A stretch of DNA of 12,698 nucleotides from positions 1-12,698 of the forward strand of contig CAITFY010000152.1 in assembly GCA_903891755.1 (NCBI GenBank), read 5' to 3'. The DNA is from an uncultured Actinomycetes bacterium. Its GTDB lineage: Bacteria > Actinomycetota > Actinomycetes > Nanopelagicales > Nanopelagicaceae. Positions 1 to 6,729 of this stretch are shown one piece after another. Below the pieces are notes generated by a model that searched no databases, was not told where the DNA came from, and saw only the letters and a program-made list of their open reading frames with translations. The stretch's first letter is position 1; every line of letters starts with the position of its first letter. The translations under genes were made by a program, and so were the position numbers.

Positions 1-408
1 GAAGCGAGCATTGCCATATGGATCTGTTGCTGTACCTGTGTACTCGAACTCGATATCGATTGACTTGGTGACATCGCGAACAGTGAGGTCTCCAGTAACG
101 ATTACCTTCTCTGCGCCAGCATCCTTAACAGATGTTGAAACGAAGGTGATCTTTGGAAATGAAGCAACATCGAAGAAATCAGGAGATTGAAGGTGACCAT
201 CGCGGTCAGCATTGCGGGTGTCGATTGAAGCAACTGAAATATCAACGTTAAGTGATGCGACACCGTTGTCGACTGTACCTGAACCTGAATATTCGTTGAA
301 TGATCCGCGGACCTTGGTCACCATTGCGTGACGGGCGCTAAAGCCGATACGGCTATGTGTTGGATCGATATTGAAAGTACCTGCTGGAAGTGTTGAAAGA
401 ACTGACAT
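1..408 (-). CDS. YceI-family (polyisoprenoid/lipid-binding) protein, 3' end missing
   Basis: The frame is open from an ATG at 408 to the window edge, giving the first 136 residues of a family usually about 170-190 long. Near the N-terminus (residues 14-27) it reads IDPTHSRIGFSARH, then MVTKVRGSF, the usual opening of YceI lipocalin-like barrels, followed by alternating strand-like stretches with the family-type DGHLQSPDFFD and PKITF segments. YceI proteins bind long isoprenoid or amphiphilic lipids; their physiological role is often unclear. There is no signal peptide, so a cytoplasmic location is expected, unlike the secreted proteobacterial relatives. AAAGGA five nt before the ATG is a good ribosome binding site. 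It lies 117 nt downstream of kbl in the same orientation, and that gap holds a palindrome that could control it. The family call is firm; the ligand is unknown. Confidence 0.9.
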   Translation of the reverse strand, partial: MSVLSTLPAGTFNIDPTHSRIGFSARHAMVTKVRGSFNEYSGSGTVDNGVASLNVDISVASIDTRNADRDGHLQSPDFFDVASFPKITFVSTSVKDAGAEKVIVTGDLTVRDVTKSIDIEFEYTGTATDPYGNARF

Positions 409-478
409 TTTTATCCTTTGTTAGATGTGCTTGCTGTGGTGATTAAAGTAAGCCGTTCGTATGAACTAGGGATGAAGA

Positions 479-496
479 TAGTTGAAACTTCAACCA
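479..496 (-). promoter_or_regulatory. RosR/MarR-like palindromic operator upstream of yceI
   Basis: Positions 481-494 read GTTGAAACTTCAAC, two perfect 6-bp inverted halves around 2 bp. On the strand that transcribes yceI the extended site is TGGTTGAAGTTTCAACTA. From memory, the corynebacterial MarR-type regulator RosR recognises TTGTTGAYRYRTCAACWA; this site agrees at 15 of 18 positions. It lies about 70 nt upstream of the yceI ATG and downstream of the kbl stop, where a promoter would be expected, although I see no convincing -35/-10 pair. No MarR gene is in the window. The palindrome is seen directly; the regulator is inferred. Confidence 0.45.
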
Positions 497-525
497 AAAT
501 CAACTTGAGATTATCGGGCCACTTG

Positions 526-1701
526 CTAACGATTTGCATAAGCATCGGTAAATGCCTGAACACATTGATTTATATCGCTTTTAGAGTGTTGGGCGGAGAG
601 CTGAATGCGAATTCTTGCCTTCCCGAGAGGGACAACCGGGTAGGAAAAGGCGACAGCGTGGATCCCTCTTTCATGCAAACCTTTCGCAACCGCCGCTGCC
701 TCAATTTCTGATGAGAACATGACGGGGATGATTGGGTGTTGACCGGTCAACAAAGTGAATCCTGCTGATTCCATTAATTCTCTAAATAGCGCCGCATTCT
801 GCTTTAGCTTGGCGCGAAGTTCATCTCCCTTGGCAACAAGTTCCAGCGCTTTAAGTGAACCAATAACTACTGATGGCGGCACCGAATTTGAAAACAAATA
901 TGGGCGAGCTTTCTGACGGAGCAAATCCACGATCTCTTTTCGAGCGCTGATGTACCCACCGGAAGCGCCGCCAAGTGCTTTGCCAAGAGTTCCGGATAAA
1001 ATATCAACGCGATCTGTTACGCCCAAGAGTTCTGCTGTACCCGCTCCAGTTGCGCCCATAAATCCAACCGCATGGGAGTCATCCACCATGACGAGAGCAT
1101 CATATTTATCGGCAAGTGCGCAAATTTCTGGAAGAGGGGCGAGATACCCATCCATGGAGAAGACGCCGTCTGTAACAATCAAGCGGCGACGAGCGGATTT
1201 CGCAGCGATTAGTTGAGCCTCAAGATCTGCCATGTCGCGATTCTTATATCTATATCTCTGCGCTTTAGAGAGGCGAATTCCATCAATGATGGAGGCGTGA
1301 TTGAGTTCATCGGAAATGATTGCGTCTTGCTCTTTCATCAAGACATCAAATATCGCCCCGTTGGCGTCAAAGCATGATGGGAAGAGAATGGTCGCTTCTT
1401 GCGAGAGAAATTGTGAGAGCCGGGTCTCAAGTTCTAGGTGAATATCTTGAGTCCCGCAGATAAACCTGACGCTTGAGAGTCCGTATCCGCGATCATCCAA
1501 ACTCTCTTTTACCGCGCTGATAATTTCGGAGTGATTTGAGAGACCAAGGTAGTTATTGGCGCAGAAGTTGATGAATGGCTTTCCATCAATTGTCAGATGA
1601 GCGCCCTGCATGGAAGTTATCTTCGCCTCGGATTTATGTGTGCCCGCCTTATCAATCTCGGACAACTCTTCAAGAAGTTGTGAACGGACCTCATTAAGCA
1701 T
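526..1701 (-). CDS. kbl: 2-amino-3-ketobutyrate CoA ligase (glycine C-acetyltransferase)
   Basis: This PLP enzyme takes 2-amino-3-ketobutyrate, made by threonine dehydrogenase, and with CoA yields glycine and acetyl-CoA in the cytoplasm. The 391-residue product has the alpha-oxoamine synthase fold-type I layout: FCANNYLGLSNH near 46-57, SSVRFICGTQDIHLELE near 76-92, DDSHA at 207-211 (aspartate that contacts the PLP ring nitrogen) and SGTLGKALGG with the likely Schiff-base lysine K241. Length and motifs match E. coli Kbl (about 398 residues). I chose the ATG at 1701 because GGAG lies five nt ahead and it gives family length; the frame stays open to an ATG at 1755, but that would overlap tdh by 62 nt. 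The start overlaps the tdh stop by 8 nt, implying translational coupling. Other alpha-oxoamine synthases (BioF, HemA) are less likely given the tdh neighbour. Confidence 0.95.
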   Translation of the reverse strand: MLNEVRSQLLEELSEIDKAGTHKSEAKITSMQGAHLTIDGKPFINFCANNYLGLSNHSEIISAVKESLDDRGYGLSSVRFICGTQDIHLELETRLSQFLSQEATILFPSCFDANGAIFDVLMKEQDAIISDELNHASIIDGIRLSKAQRYRYKNRDMADLEAQLIAAKSARRRLIVTDGVFSMDGYLAPLPEICALADKYDALVMVDDSHAVGFMGATGAGTAELLGVTDRVDILSGTLGKALGGASGGYISARKEIVDLLRQKARPYLFSNSVPPSVVIGSLKALELVAKGDELRAKLKQNAALFRELMESAGFTLLTGQHPIIPVMFSSEIEAAAVAKGLHERGIHAVAFSYPVVPLGKARIRIQLSAQHSKSDINQCVQAFTDAYANR

Positions 1702-2728
1702 TTTCGCTCCAATCGAGAACAATCTTTCCGGCATCAGCGCGACCGGCAATTTCAAAGGCTTTCTCCCACTCGGTGTAGTGCATCCGATGGGTGATCACGG
1801 GAGCGATATCAAGACCCTTCTTAATCATTGCAGTCATCGCGTACCAGGTCTCAAACATCTCACGACCGTAAATACCTTTGATTGTCACCATATTTGTGAT
1901 GACCTTGGACCAATCGATTTCAATGGGCTTGCTGGGCAAACCAAGTAAAGCGACGCGTGCTCCATGTCCGACGGTGTCGAGAATCTGGGGGAGCGCCGTC
2001 GGGGCTCCACTCATTTCAAATGCCACATCGAAACCTTCGGTCATTCCAAGTTTTGTCATAACGCTTCGAAGATCTTCTGTCGCAACGTTGACTGCAACAT
2101 CGACACCCATCGTGCGAGCGAGCTCCAACCGCTTTTCAGAGATATCGGTAATAACTATGTAACGCGCACCCGCAAAGCGAGCAATTTGCGCTGCCATTAG
2201 CCCAATCGGACCGGCGCCTGTAATGAGTACATCTTCGCCAACCAATGGGAACGAGAGGGCAACATGAACTGCATTTCCCAACGGATCAAATATCGCAGCG
2301 AGATCTGGATCTATTCCACTTTCGTGTTTCCATACATTGGATTCCGGAATGCAGATGAACTCAGCAAAAGCCCCATCCCTATTTACTCCCACACTTATTG
2401 TGTTCATGCATAAGTGACGGCGCCCTGCACGACAGTTGCGACAGAGGTTGCAAACAATATGACCTTCACCCGAAACGTGATCACCAATTTTTAAACTTGT
2501 AATTTCCGAGCCAACTTCAACGACAACACCACTAAATTCATGCCCCGGTGTTATCGGAGTTTTAATTGTTTTAGCTGCCCAGGCATCCCACGACTTGATG
2601 TGAAGGTCGGTACCGCAAATTCCAGTACGAAGAACTCTTATCTTTACCTCTCGAGAAGTAGGTGAAGGCTCTGGCATATCAACCAGAGTGAAACCAGGTG
2701 CCTGATCGATCTTGCGCAAAGCCTTCAT
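1694..2728 (-). CDS. tdh: L-threonine 3-dehydrogenase (zinc, NAD-dependent)
   Basis: It oxidises L-threonine to 2-amino-3-ketobutyrate with NAD+, the first step of the threonine-to-glycine route finished by the next gene, kbl. The 344-residue medium-chain dehydrogenase shows GICGTDLH with catalytic-zinc ligand C38 and H43, GHEF (H63, E64), the structural-zinc cysteines C93, C96, C99 and C107, and the nucleotide-binding GAGPIG at 171-176. The segments FDPLGNAVH, MTEGFDVAFEMSGAP, IKGIYGREMFETWY and ITHR closely resemble E. coli Tdh (341 residues), which sets it apart from general alcohol or sorbitol dehydrogenases. AAGGGAG sits just before the ATG. A 49-nt gap separates it from the yciI-like gene; a TAGAAT hexamer at 2752-2757 on this strand could be a private -10, but no matching -35 is seen, so read-through from the arsR promoter is also possible. 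Confidence 0.96.
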   Translation of the reverse strand: MKALRKIDQAPGFTLVDMPEPSPTSREVKIRVLRTGICGTDLHIKSWDAWAAKTIKTPITPGHEFSGVVVEVGSEITSLKIGDHVSGEGHIVCNLCRNCRAGRRHLCMNTISVGVNRDGAFAEFICIPESNVWKHESGIDPDLAAIFDPLGNAVHVALSFPLVGEDVLITGAGPIGLMAAQIARFAGARYIVITDISEKRLELARTMGVDVAVNVATEDLRSVMTKLGMTEGFDVAFEMSGAPTALPQILDTVGHGARVALLGLPSKPIEIDWSKVITNMVTIKGIYGREMFETWYAMTAMIKKGLDIAPVITHRMHYTEWEKAFEIAGRADAGKIVLDWSENA

Positions 2729-2777
2729 GACGACTCCCTTGACTTACTCGAATTCTACTTCGGTAAGCCAAGGTGGG

Positions 2778-3068
2778 TTACATAGGGATTGCTTCAAATA
2801 CGCGCACTCCTGCAGCGCTTGGGCAACCCTTTGCAATAGAAACTGCTTCATCGATATCAGCGGCGCTGATGAGTGAGTAACCCCCAACAAAGTCTGCAAA
2901 TGAGCTTAAATCGCTACTTTCACCATCTTTGACGAGTTTTCCACCATTGAAGGGATTACCCACATCTACAAGATTTGCTCCAATTGTTCCAAACCAGTTC
3001 ATCCAATCCTGATCTGTTTCAGTTCCTGGCTCAGGGCTAGCGTTGTAAACAAATAGAAATTTCTTCAC
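2778..3068 (-). CDS. YciI/YCII-related small protein
   Basis: A 96-residue protein of the YCII-related type (alpha-beta barrel, often dimeric). The N-terminus KKFLFVYN is the first beta strand, and the second half runs GGYSLISAADIDEAVSIAKGCP then VRVFEAIPM, matching the usual family order of a GG-(Y/F)-x-LI strand, a 'DEA...A..CP' helix and a closing strand. The frequent acidic 'DGPF.ETKE' stretch is replaced here by a looser SSDLSSFADF. It starts with GTG at 3068, overlapping the arsR stop as GTGA, with AGGAG ahead. ArsR regulators are often paired with YciI or SRPBCC proteins in actinobacteria, in which case the partner is a target of the regulator. The biochemical activity is unknown. Confidence 0.8.
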   Translation of the reverse strand: MKKFLFVYNASPEPGTETDQDWMNWFGTIGANLVDVGNPFNGGKLVKDGESSDLSSFADFVGGYSLISAADIDEAVSIAKGCPSAAGVRVFEAIPM

Positions 3069-3439
3069 TTCTTCTCCTTCTTAGTGAGTGATTTAAGTTG
3101 TTTTTTGAATTCAACGGTCTGCGCATAATTTTCAAGGCTCTCCTGTGGTCCATCCCAGTGAGCTTGAAATTGGTTTATCCATTTCTGAATTCCCCGCATC
3201 GATGCGCGATTGAGAGTCAAGAAGGTAACCCGTCCTGACTTCTTGCGAGTGACCATGCCAGCTTCTACAAGCAGGTTGATGTGTTTGTGTATGGCTTGAA
3301 GAGAGAGATCTCGCTGCGTTGCAAGATCACTGATGGAAGCTGGTTGCAGGCTGAGGGTGTGCAAAATCTCGCGTCGATGCACACTTGCTAGTGCATCGAA
3401 AACTAAATCGAGATTATCTGAATCCGTGTGCGCTTTCAT
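3065..3439 (-). CDS. ArsR-family winged-helix transcriptional regulator
   Basis: A 124-residue DNA-binding protein. Residues near 9-25 (DLVFDALASVHRREILHTL) form the typical ArsR first helices, ISDLATQRDLSLQAIHKHINLLVEAGMV is the helix-turn-helix, and RKKSGRVTFLTLN is the wing. The C-terminus is basic (KKQLKSLTKKEKK). There are no cysteines, so it is not a thiol metal sensor; it resembles the ArsR subgroup paired with YciI or AHSA1 genes. I chose the ATG at 3439; in-frame GTG (3445) and TTG (3442) codons lie just upstream, but they fall inside the operator and at or ahead of the predicted transcript start. It is translationally coupled to the yciI-like gene and probably represses its own promoter through the inverted repeat touching its start. 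Confidence 0.88.
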   Translation of the reverse strand: MKAHTDSDNLDLVFDALASVHRREILHTLSLQPASISDLATQRDLSLQAIHKHINLLVEAGMVTRKKSGRVTFLTLNRASMRGIQKWINQFQAHWDGPQESLENYAQTVEFKKQLKSLTKKEKK

Positions 3440-3440
3440 C

Positions 3441-3466
3441 AACACTTAACTTAAATGTTAAGTGTT
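3441..3466. promoter_or_regulatory. Probable ArsR operator (perfect 10-6-10 inverted repeat)
   Basis: AACACTTAAC at 3441-3450 is repeated in perfect inverted form as GTTAAGTGTT at 3457-3466, with six bases between. The repeat covers the -10 hexamer and the predicted transcription start and ends one base before the arsR ATG. That is the expected place for autorepression by a dimeric ArsR protein. The repeat is seen directly; that the adjacent ArsR binds it is inferred from position. Confidence 0.75.
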
Positions 3467-3476
3467 CTTATGTCAA
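3448..3476 (-). promoter_or_regulatory. arsR-yciI promoter (TTGACA / 17 nt / TAAGTT), probably leaderless
   Basis: On the minus strand a perfect -35 TTGACA (3471-3476) is followed after exactly 17 nt by TAAGTT (3448-3453). Only eight bases separate the -10 from the arsR ATG at 3439, so transcription should start at or within a base or two of the start codon. There is no Shine-Dalgarno, as expected for a leaderless mRNA. The -35 begins within the few bases downstream of the truncated arsR' stop. Confidence 0.75.
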
Positions 3477-3480
3477 TGAA

Positions 3481-3720
3481 TTAACAGTTTGCTTGTGTGA
3501 TTGTCTTGGTGGGAATTGTGATGTTCATCGAACTTAAGATCTCTCGTGCAGGTTGAGTCAAAGAGAAGTAAGCCCACTTGCCTCGTTGTGCCCTCTCCAA
3601 AAGCCCAGCTTCGACCAAAATGCGAAGGTGGTGACTCACGGTTCCCTGAGTCAGGCCGGTATCTGGAGTCAGATCACATACACACGCCTCCGCCCCGGAG
3701 CTTGAGGCGACATTGATCAT
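3481..3720 (-). pseudogene. N-terminally truncated ArsR/SmtB-type metalloid sensor
   Basis: The remaining 79 residues cover the C-terminal three quarters of a classical ArsR: ACVCDLTPDTGLTQGTVSHH (the CVCDL segment that carries As(III)/Sb(III)-binding cysteines in arsenic sensors), then the recognition helix HHLRILVEAGLLERAQRGKW and the wing strand YFSLT. The leading helices (the usual 'LADPTRLRIL' region of about 25-30 residues) are missing. Upstream of the ATG at 3720 the frame stays open for only seven codons (KTHLLEL) before a TGA, and beyond that lies MFS coding sequence on the other strand. With no promoter room (12 nt to the opposing MFS start) it is most likely non-functional, although a short product could be made. 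A working arsR of another subgroup follows 41 nt downstream. Truncation is seen; loss of function is inferred. Confidence 0.75.
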
Positions 3721-3732
3721 GAGTTCTAGCAG

Positions 3733-4524
3733 ATGGGTTTTTCACAGAGTATTTATGCCATCGCCGGTTTTGCAGCGCCTGCATGTGGCGGAATCTTGGT
3801 CTCACAAACTGGATATAAAGCACCATTCATTATCGATGCAATCACATTTCTCTTCCTTGCAATGGCACCTTTTCTGCTTCGTGTAAATCGTCGCAGCTCC
3901 ACATCGGAGGCGGGGGAGAAGATAAGAGCGAATGATGGTTTGAAATATATATTTGCCAATTCGCACCTTCGCTCCTTGGCAATATTGATCACGGGATTCC
4001 TGTTTGCTGCAGGAACAGTGAGCGTTGCGGGACTCTTCCTTCTTACAAAAGTCTTACATGCCTCAGTCCTCATCTATGGACTTTCGGGAGCCGCAAGTGC
4101 AATCGGAATGTTCTTGGGTGGCGTTGTTTTAATGAAGTTCCACATTCCGCAAGAGAAGCAAACCAAAGCCATTTCCCTCATACTTAGCTCCTGCGCACTT
4201 CTCATAATTTTGCTGAGTGTTTCACAGCATTGGGTGCAGGTATTGATTCTGGATTTAATCTTTGGCCTTCTCTCTTCACTTCTCTCCACCTTGGTTTCCA
4301 CCATATTTATTTTAAGTTCACCTCCAGAGATGCGCGGAAGAATCGGATCAGCGCTCAATGCATTTTTCAACCTTGGAATGATTGGTGCGCTGCTCCTATC
4401 GGGTGTACTTGTGCAGTTGCTCGGAACTCGCCGCTTGCTATTTTGCGCTGGTATTGAAGCACTTGTTCTTGTTGCGATTCTGAGCCCAGCAACCCTTAAG
4501 AAGGCAAAGGTTATTACTGGCTAA
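3733..4524 (+). pseudogene. N-terminally truncated MFS exporter (segments TM5-TM12 only)
   Basis: The 263-residue frame begins inside a conserved MFS region: YAIAGFAAPACGGILV followed by FIIDAITFLFLA resembles TM5-TM6 of EntS-like MFS_3 exporters, where about 150 residues normally precede. Next come the basic central loop (RVNRRSS... DGLKYIFANSHLRSL) and six more hydrophobic stretches, so about eight of twelve membrane segments remain. A TAG lies two codons before the ATG at 3733, so the missing half is not in this frame. The body is otherwise intact, without frameshifts, suggesting recent truncation or an artefact. A neighbouring metalloid-type arsR fragment suggests that the original exporter belonged to a metal(loid) or drug resistance pair; the substrate cannot be told. 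It converges on the EamA gene with only 3 nt between stops. Confidence 0.72.
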
Positions 4525-4527
4525 TAA

Positions 4528-5382
4528 TTACTCTCTTGAGAGATAGAGCAAGCCGGCAACAACAATCGTGACACCGAGCCACGAGTAACCGTTAAGGCTT
4601 TCACCCAGGACGAGCGCAGCCAATAAAGTCGCAGTGGCGGGTTCTGCCAAAATGAGAGTCGACGCAGTGGCCACTTTAATTCGATTTAAGCCATAGGCAT
4701 ATGAGGTGTAAGCGATTGCTGTCGGGACCAGACCCAACCACAGTGCCATCAGAATTCCAGATCCTGTTGTCAGGAAATGGTTCTTACCGATGAAGAAGAT
4801 TGGAAGGAGAAGCAGTGCGCCCAGGCCAAAAATCTTGTACATCGCCTCAGTGAATGAGGCGCCAGAGTTCATCCCTCTCTTGCTTGCAACGGCGAAGAGC
4901 GAATACGAGGCTCCTGCTCCTAAGGCCTCCAGCACTCCAATGAGATTGAAATGGGTGAATCCTTTTGCTCCAGTGAGGCAGACGATTCCCAGCGTGGTGA
5001 TGAGAGTTGCCTTGAGCCAACGAAGGCTCGGTACCTCTCTATTAATCAAATAACCCATGATTCCGGTTAACGCGGGCGCCGAACCGATTGCCGTCAGAGT
5101 TCCAACTGCAACCCCTGTGGAGCGCACAGCCGAGAAGAACGAGATTTGATAGAGAGCGACTCCCACTCCACCAATAAGAAGGTCTAACCAACCAATCCGA
5201 GATCCTTGCGCGCCCAACAATCTATGGATAACCCAGAGAAAGGCGGCGCCGACGAGTAAGCGCGCTGCTCCCACAACGAGCGGGGAAGAGCCATCGGGCC
5301 CTAACGCTTGAGCTGTACCAGTAGTGCCAAAGCAAACTCCGGCAAATATCAGCGAACCGTTATCTTTGATACGTCCGCGCAT
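4528..5382 (-). CDS. EamA/DMT-superfamily membrane transporter
   Basis: A 284-residue integral membrane protein with about ten hydrophobic helices arranged as two EamA repeats (roughly residues 10-140 and 150-282). Family features are the N-terminal FAGVCFGTTGTAQAL, SAPALTGIMGYLINREVPSLRWLKA at the end of the first repeat, and the closing ILAEPATATLLAALVLGESLNGYSWLGVTIVVAGLLYL typical of the second. Members export amino acids, metabolites or drugs; the substrate cannot be assigned here. The ATG at 5382 has no Shine-Dalgarno; the stop codon of the preceding CoA-transferase gene ends nine nt ahead and forms part of a TAAACT hexamer six nt before the start, so either coupling or a leaderless start is possible. 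It ends 3 nt from the truncated MFS gene running the other way. Confidence 0.9.
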   Translation of the reverse strand: MRGRIKDNGSLIFAGVCFGTTGTAQALGPDGSSPLVVGAARLLVGAAFLWVIHRLLGAQGSRIGWLDLLIGGVGVALYQISFFSAVRSTGVAVGTLTAIGSAPALTGIMGYLINREVPSLRWLKATLITTLGIVCLTGAKGFTHFNLIGVLEALGAGASYSLFAVASKRGMNSGASFTEAMYKIFGLGALLLLPIFFIGKNHFLTTGSGILMALWLGLVPTAIAYTSYAYGLNRIKVATASTLILAEPATATLLAALVLGESLNGYSWLGVTIVVAGLLYLSRE

Positions 5383-5391
5383 TCGGGAAGT

Positions 5392-6621
5392 TTAGCCGAG
5401 CAAGCCCATCTCTCTGGCAGCTTTTGTGAGATCAACTCGAGCATCGGGATGGGCGGCGAACTCGATGAGATTCTCCGCTTGCTCCCGCTCCGACATTCCA
5501 AAGCAGCGAGCAATTCCATTTTCAGTCACTACGTGTGAGTGCTGGAAACTAGTAACCGCTCCATCAATCAAAGGAATGATTGTCGATGAGTTCGATTTCG
5601 CGTGCCAGGACGGAAGCGCCATAAATGATTGTCCACCGGTGGAGTGCAGCGCACCTGTAATAAAGTCAGTTGAGCCGCCGAAGCCTGAGTAGATGCTTCC
5701 GCGTACCCGGGAAGCATTCGCCTGATCGTAAAGGTCTACCTGAAGGGCCGCATTAATCGATGTCATACGTGCTTGCTTACCAATTTGGGATGGATCGTTC
5801 GTCTTCTCAGTTCTAAACATACGGACACGACGATTGAGGTGGAGCCACTCGTAAAGTCTCTTAGTTCCAAAGACAAAGGATGCGGTGATTGGGACACCTT
5901 CATCAAGTGCGCTCGCCTCTTCAAGGTTGAGTACCCCATCGCTGAAAGTTTCTGTCCAAATACGCATGCCATTTCGATTCTTTAGGAGTTCTAAAGTGGC
6001 ATCTGGAACAGCGCCAATTCCCATTTGAAGAGTGGAATTATCTTTAATCATTGGGGCGATGCGCTCACCGATTGCGCGACCCACAGCCGAAAGCTCACCA
6101 GATACATGCTCAGTTAATGGTTCATCTGACTCTAGGAGGAAATCAATCTCATGCTCATAAATCTGAGCATCGCCATATGTGTAAGGCATATGCGAATTGG
6201 CTTGTGCAATAACAATTCCGCCATTAGCTCTTACAGACTCAATTGCAGCCGGCAAGATATTAACTTCAGTGCCAAGTGAGACGGTATCAAAGCGGGGGAG
6301 TGAGGTGTGGATCAGCACAACATCAGGCTTAAGGTGGTTCTTAATCAAAACCGGCAAGAGCGAGAGACGACTTGGAATATAAGTTAACTGCTTAGAGTTT
6401 CGCATTCCAGGGCCGATGAATGCAGATTCATATGAGACGCCTTCGCGGTGTGGAATACCAACCTGTGCGTTGAGCATATGCAATCGATATTTTGGAACTT
6501 GCTTGTCAAAAGCCGACATAAGCGTCTTAGGCATGGAGAAATTCCCCGAAACAACCACGCGAGGGTTTTCCGGCAAATCTTTGAGAATTGTCTTCAGCTG
6601 ATCGATTGAAATTCTGCGCAT
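5392..6621 (-). CDS. Acetyl-CoA hydrolase / CoA-transferase family protein
   Basis: The 409-residue protein has both domains of the acetyl-CoA hydrolase/4-hydroxybutyrate CoA-transferase family (Cat1/AbfT/Ach1 group, about 430 residues). Visible marks are GIGAVPDATL at 201-210, a CoA-binding glycine loop; WTETFSDG with E224 at the place of the catalytic glutamate that forms the glutamyl-CoA thioester; and GFGGSTDFITGA followed by ALPSWH in the C-terminal half. Such enzymes move CoA between acetyl-CoA and a carboxylic acid (succinate, 4-hydroxybutyrate, propionate) or hydrolyse it; the acceptor cannot be read from the sequence. Because E224 is kept, activity is likely. The ATG at 6621 lacks a Shine-Dalgarno and has TACGAT six nt upstream, suggesting a leaderless message shared with the EamA gene nine nt downstream. 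No CoA-dependent partner enzyme is adjacent. Confidence 0.88.
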   Translation of the reverse strand: MRRISIDQLKTILKDLPENPRVVVSGNFSMPKTLMSAFDKQVPKYRLHMLNAQVGIPHREGVSYESAFIGPGMRNSKQLTYIPSRLSLLPVLIKNHLKPDVVLIHTSLPRFDTVSLGTEVNILPAAIESVRANGGIVIAQANSHMPYTYGDAQIYEHEIDFLLESDEPLTEHVSGELSAVGRAIGERIAPMIKDNSTLQMGIGAVPDATLELLKNRNGMRIWTETFSDGVLNLEEASALDEGVPITASFVFGTKRLYEWLHLNRRVRMFRTEKTNDPSQIGKQARMTSINAALQVDLYDQANASRVRGSIYSGFGGSTDFITGALHSTGGQSFMALPSWHAKSNSSTIIPLIDGAVTSFQHSHVVTENGIARCFGMSEREQAENLIEFAAHPDARVDLTKAAREMGLLG

Positions 6622-6729
6622 GGATTAATCGTAGGAGACGAGTCGTGGATAGATGACAGGTCTAGGGTGATTTATTCGGTGCCAGCCCTCAATTTCTCCT
6701 TACTTTTTCCTTCTTGTTATCCTCCTCAC
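6622..6729. promoter_or_regulatory. Divergent promoter region between CoA-transferase and the small ORF/dsbA-like genes
   Basis: This 108-nt spacer is the only divergent non-coding region of any size between intact genes in the window. Toward the minus strand TACGAT (6628-6633) ends six nt from the CoA-transferase ATG. Toward the plus strand TG-T-TATCCT (6715-6723), an extended -10, ends six nt from the ATG at 6730. I see no convincing -35 for either and no clear operator palindrome. Between them is a pyrimidine-rich run (about 6686-6727). Confidence 0.5.

Noticed and set aside
418..711. 97-codon plus-strand frame across the yceI-kbl gap
   Set aside because: Over half is antisense to kbl, the starting TTG has no convincing ribosome site and the product resembles nothing I know.
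1702..1755. Longer kbl start at 1755 (18 extra residues)
   Set aside because: It lies wholly inside tdh, adds residues unlike the family N-terminus, and the ATG at 1701 has a GGAG site and gives the usual length.
3440..3445. GTG (3445) or TTG (3442) as the arsR start
   Set aside because: Both are within the inverted repeat and at or before the predicted transcript 5' end; the ATG at 3439 fits a leaderless start better, although GTG cannot be excluded.
4532..4543. TCTCT-TG-AGAGA hairpin near the convergent MFS/EamA ends as a terminator
   Set aside because: It has a five-bp stem, a two-base loop too tight to fold well, no following T-run, and lies inside the EamA coding end.
6686..6727. Pyrimidine-rich run as a terminator or riboswitch
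   Set aside because: No stem precedes the T-rich part and no paired elements were found; it is better read as the spacer of a divergent promoter region.
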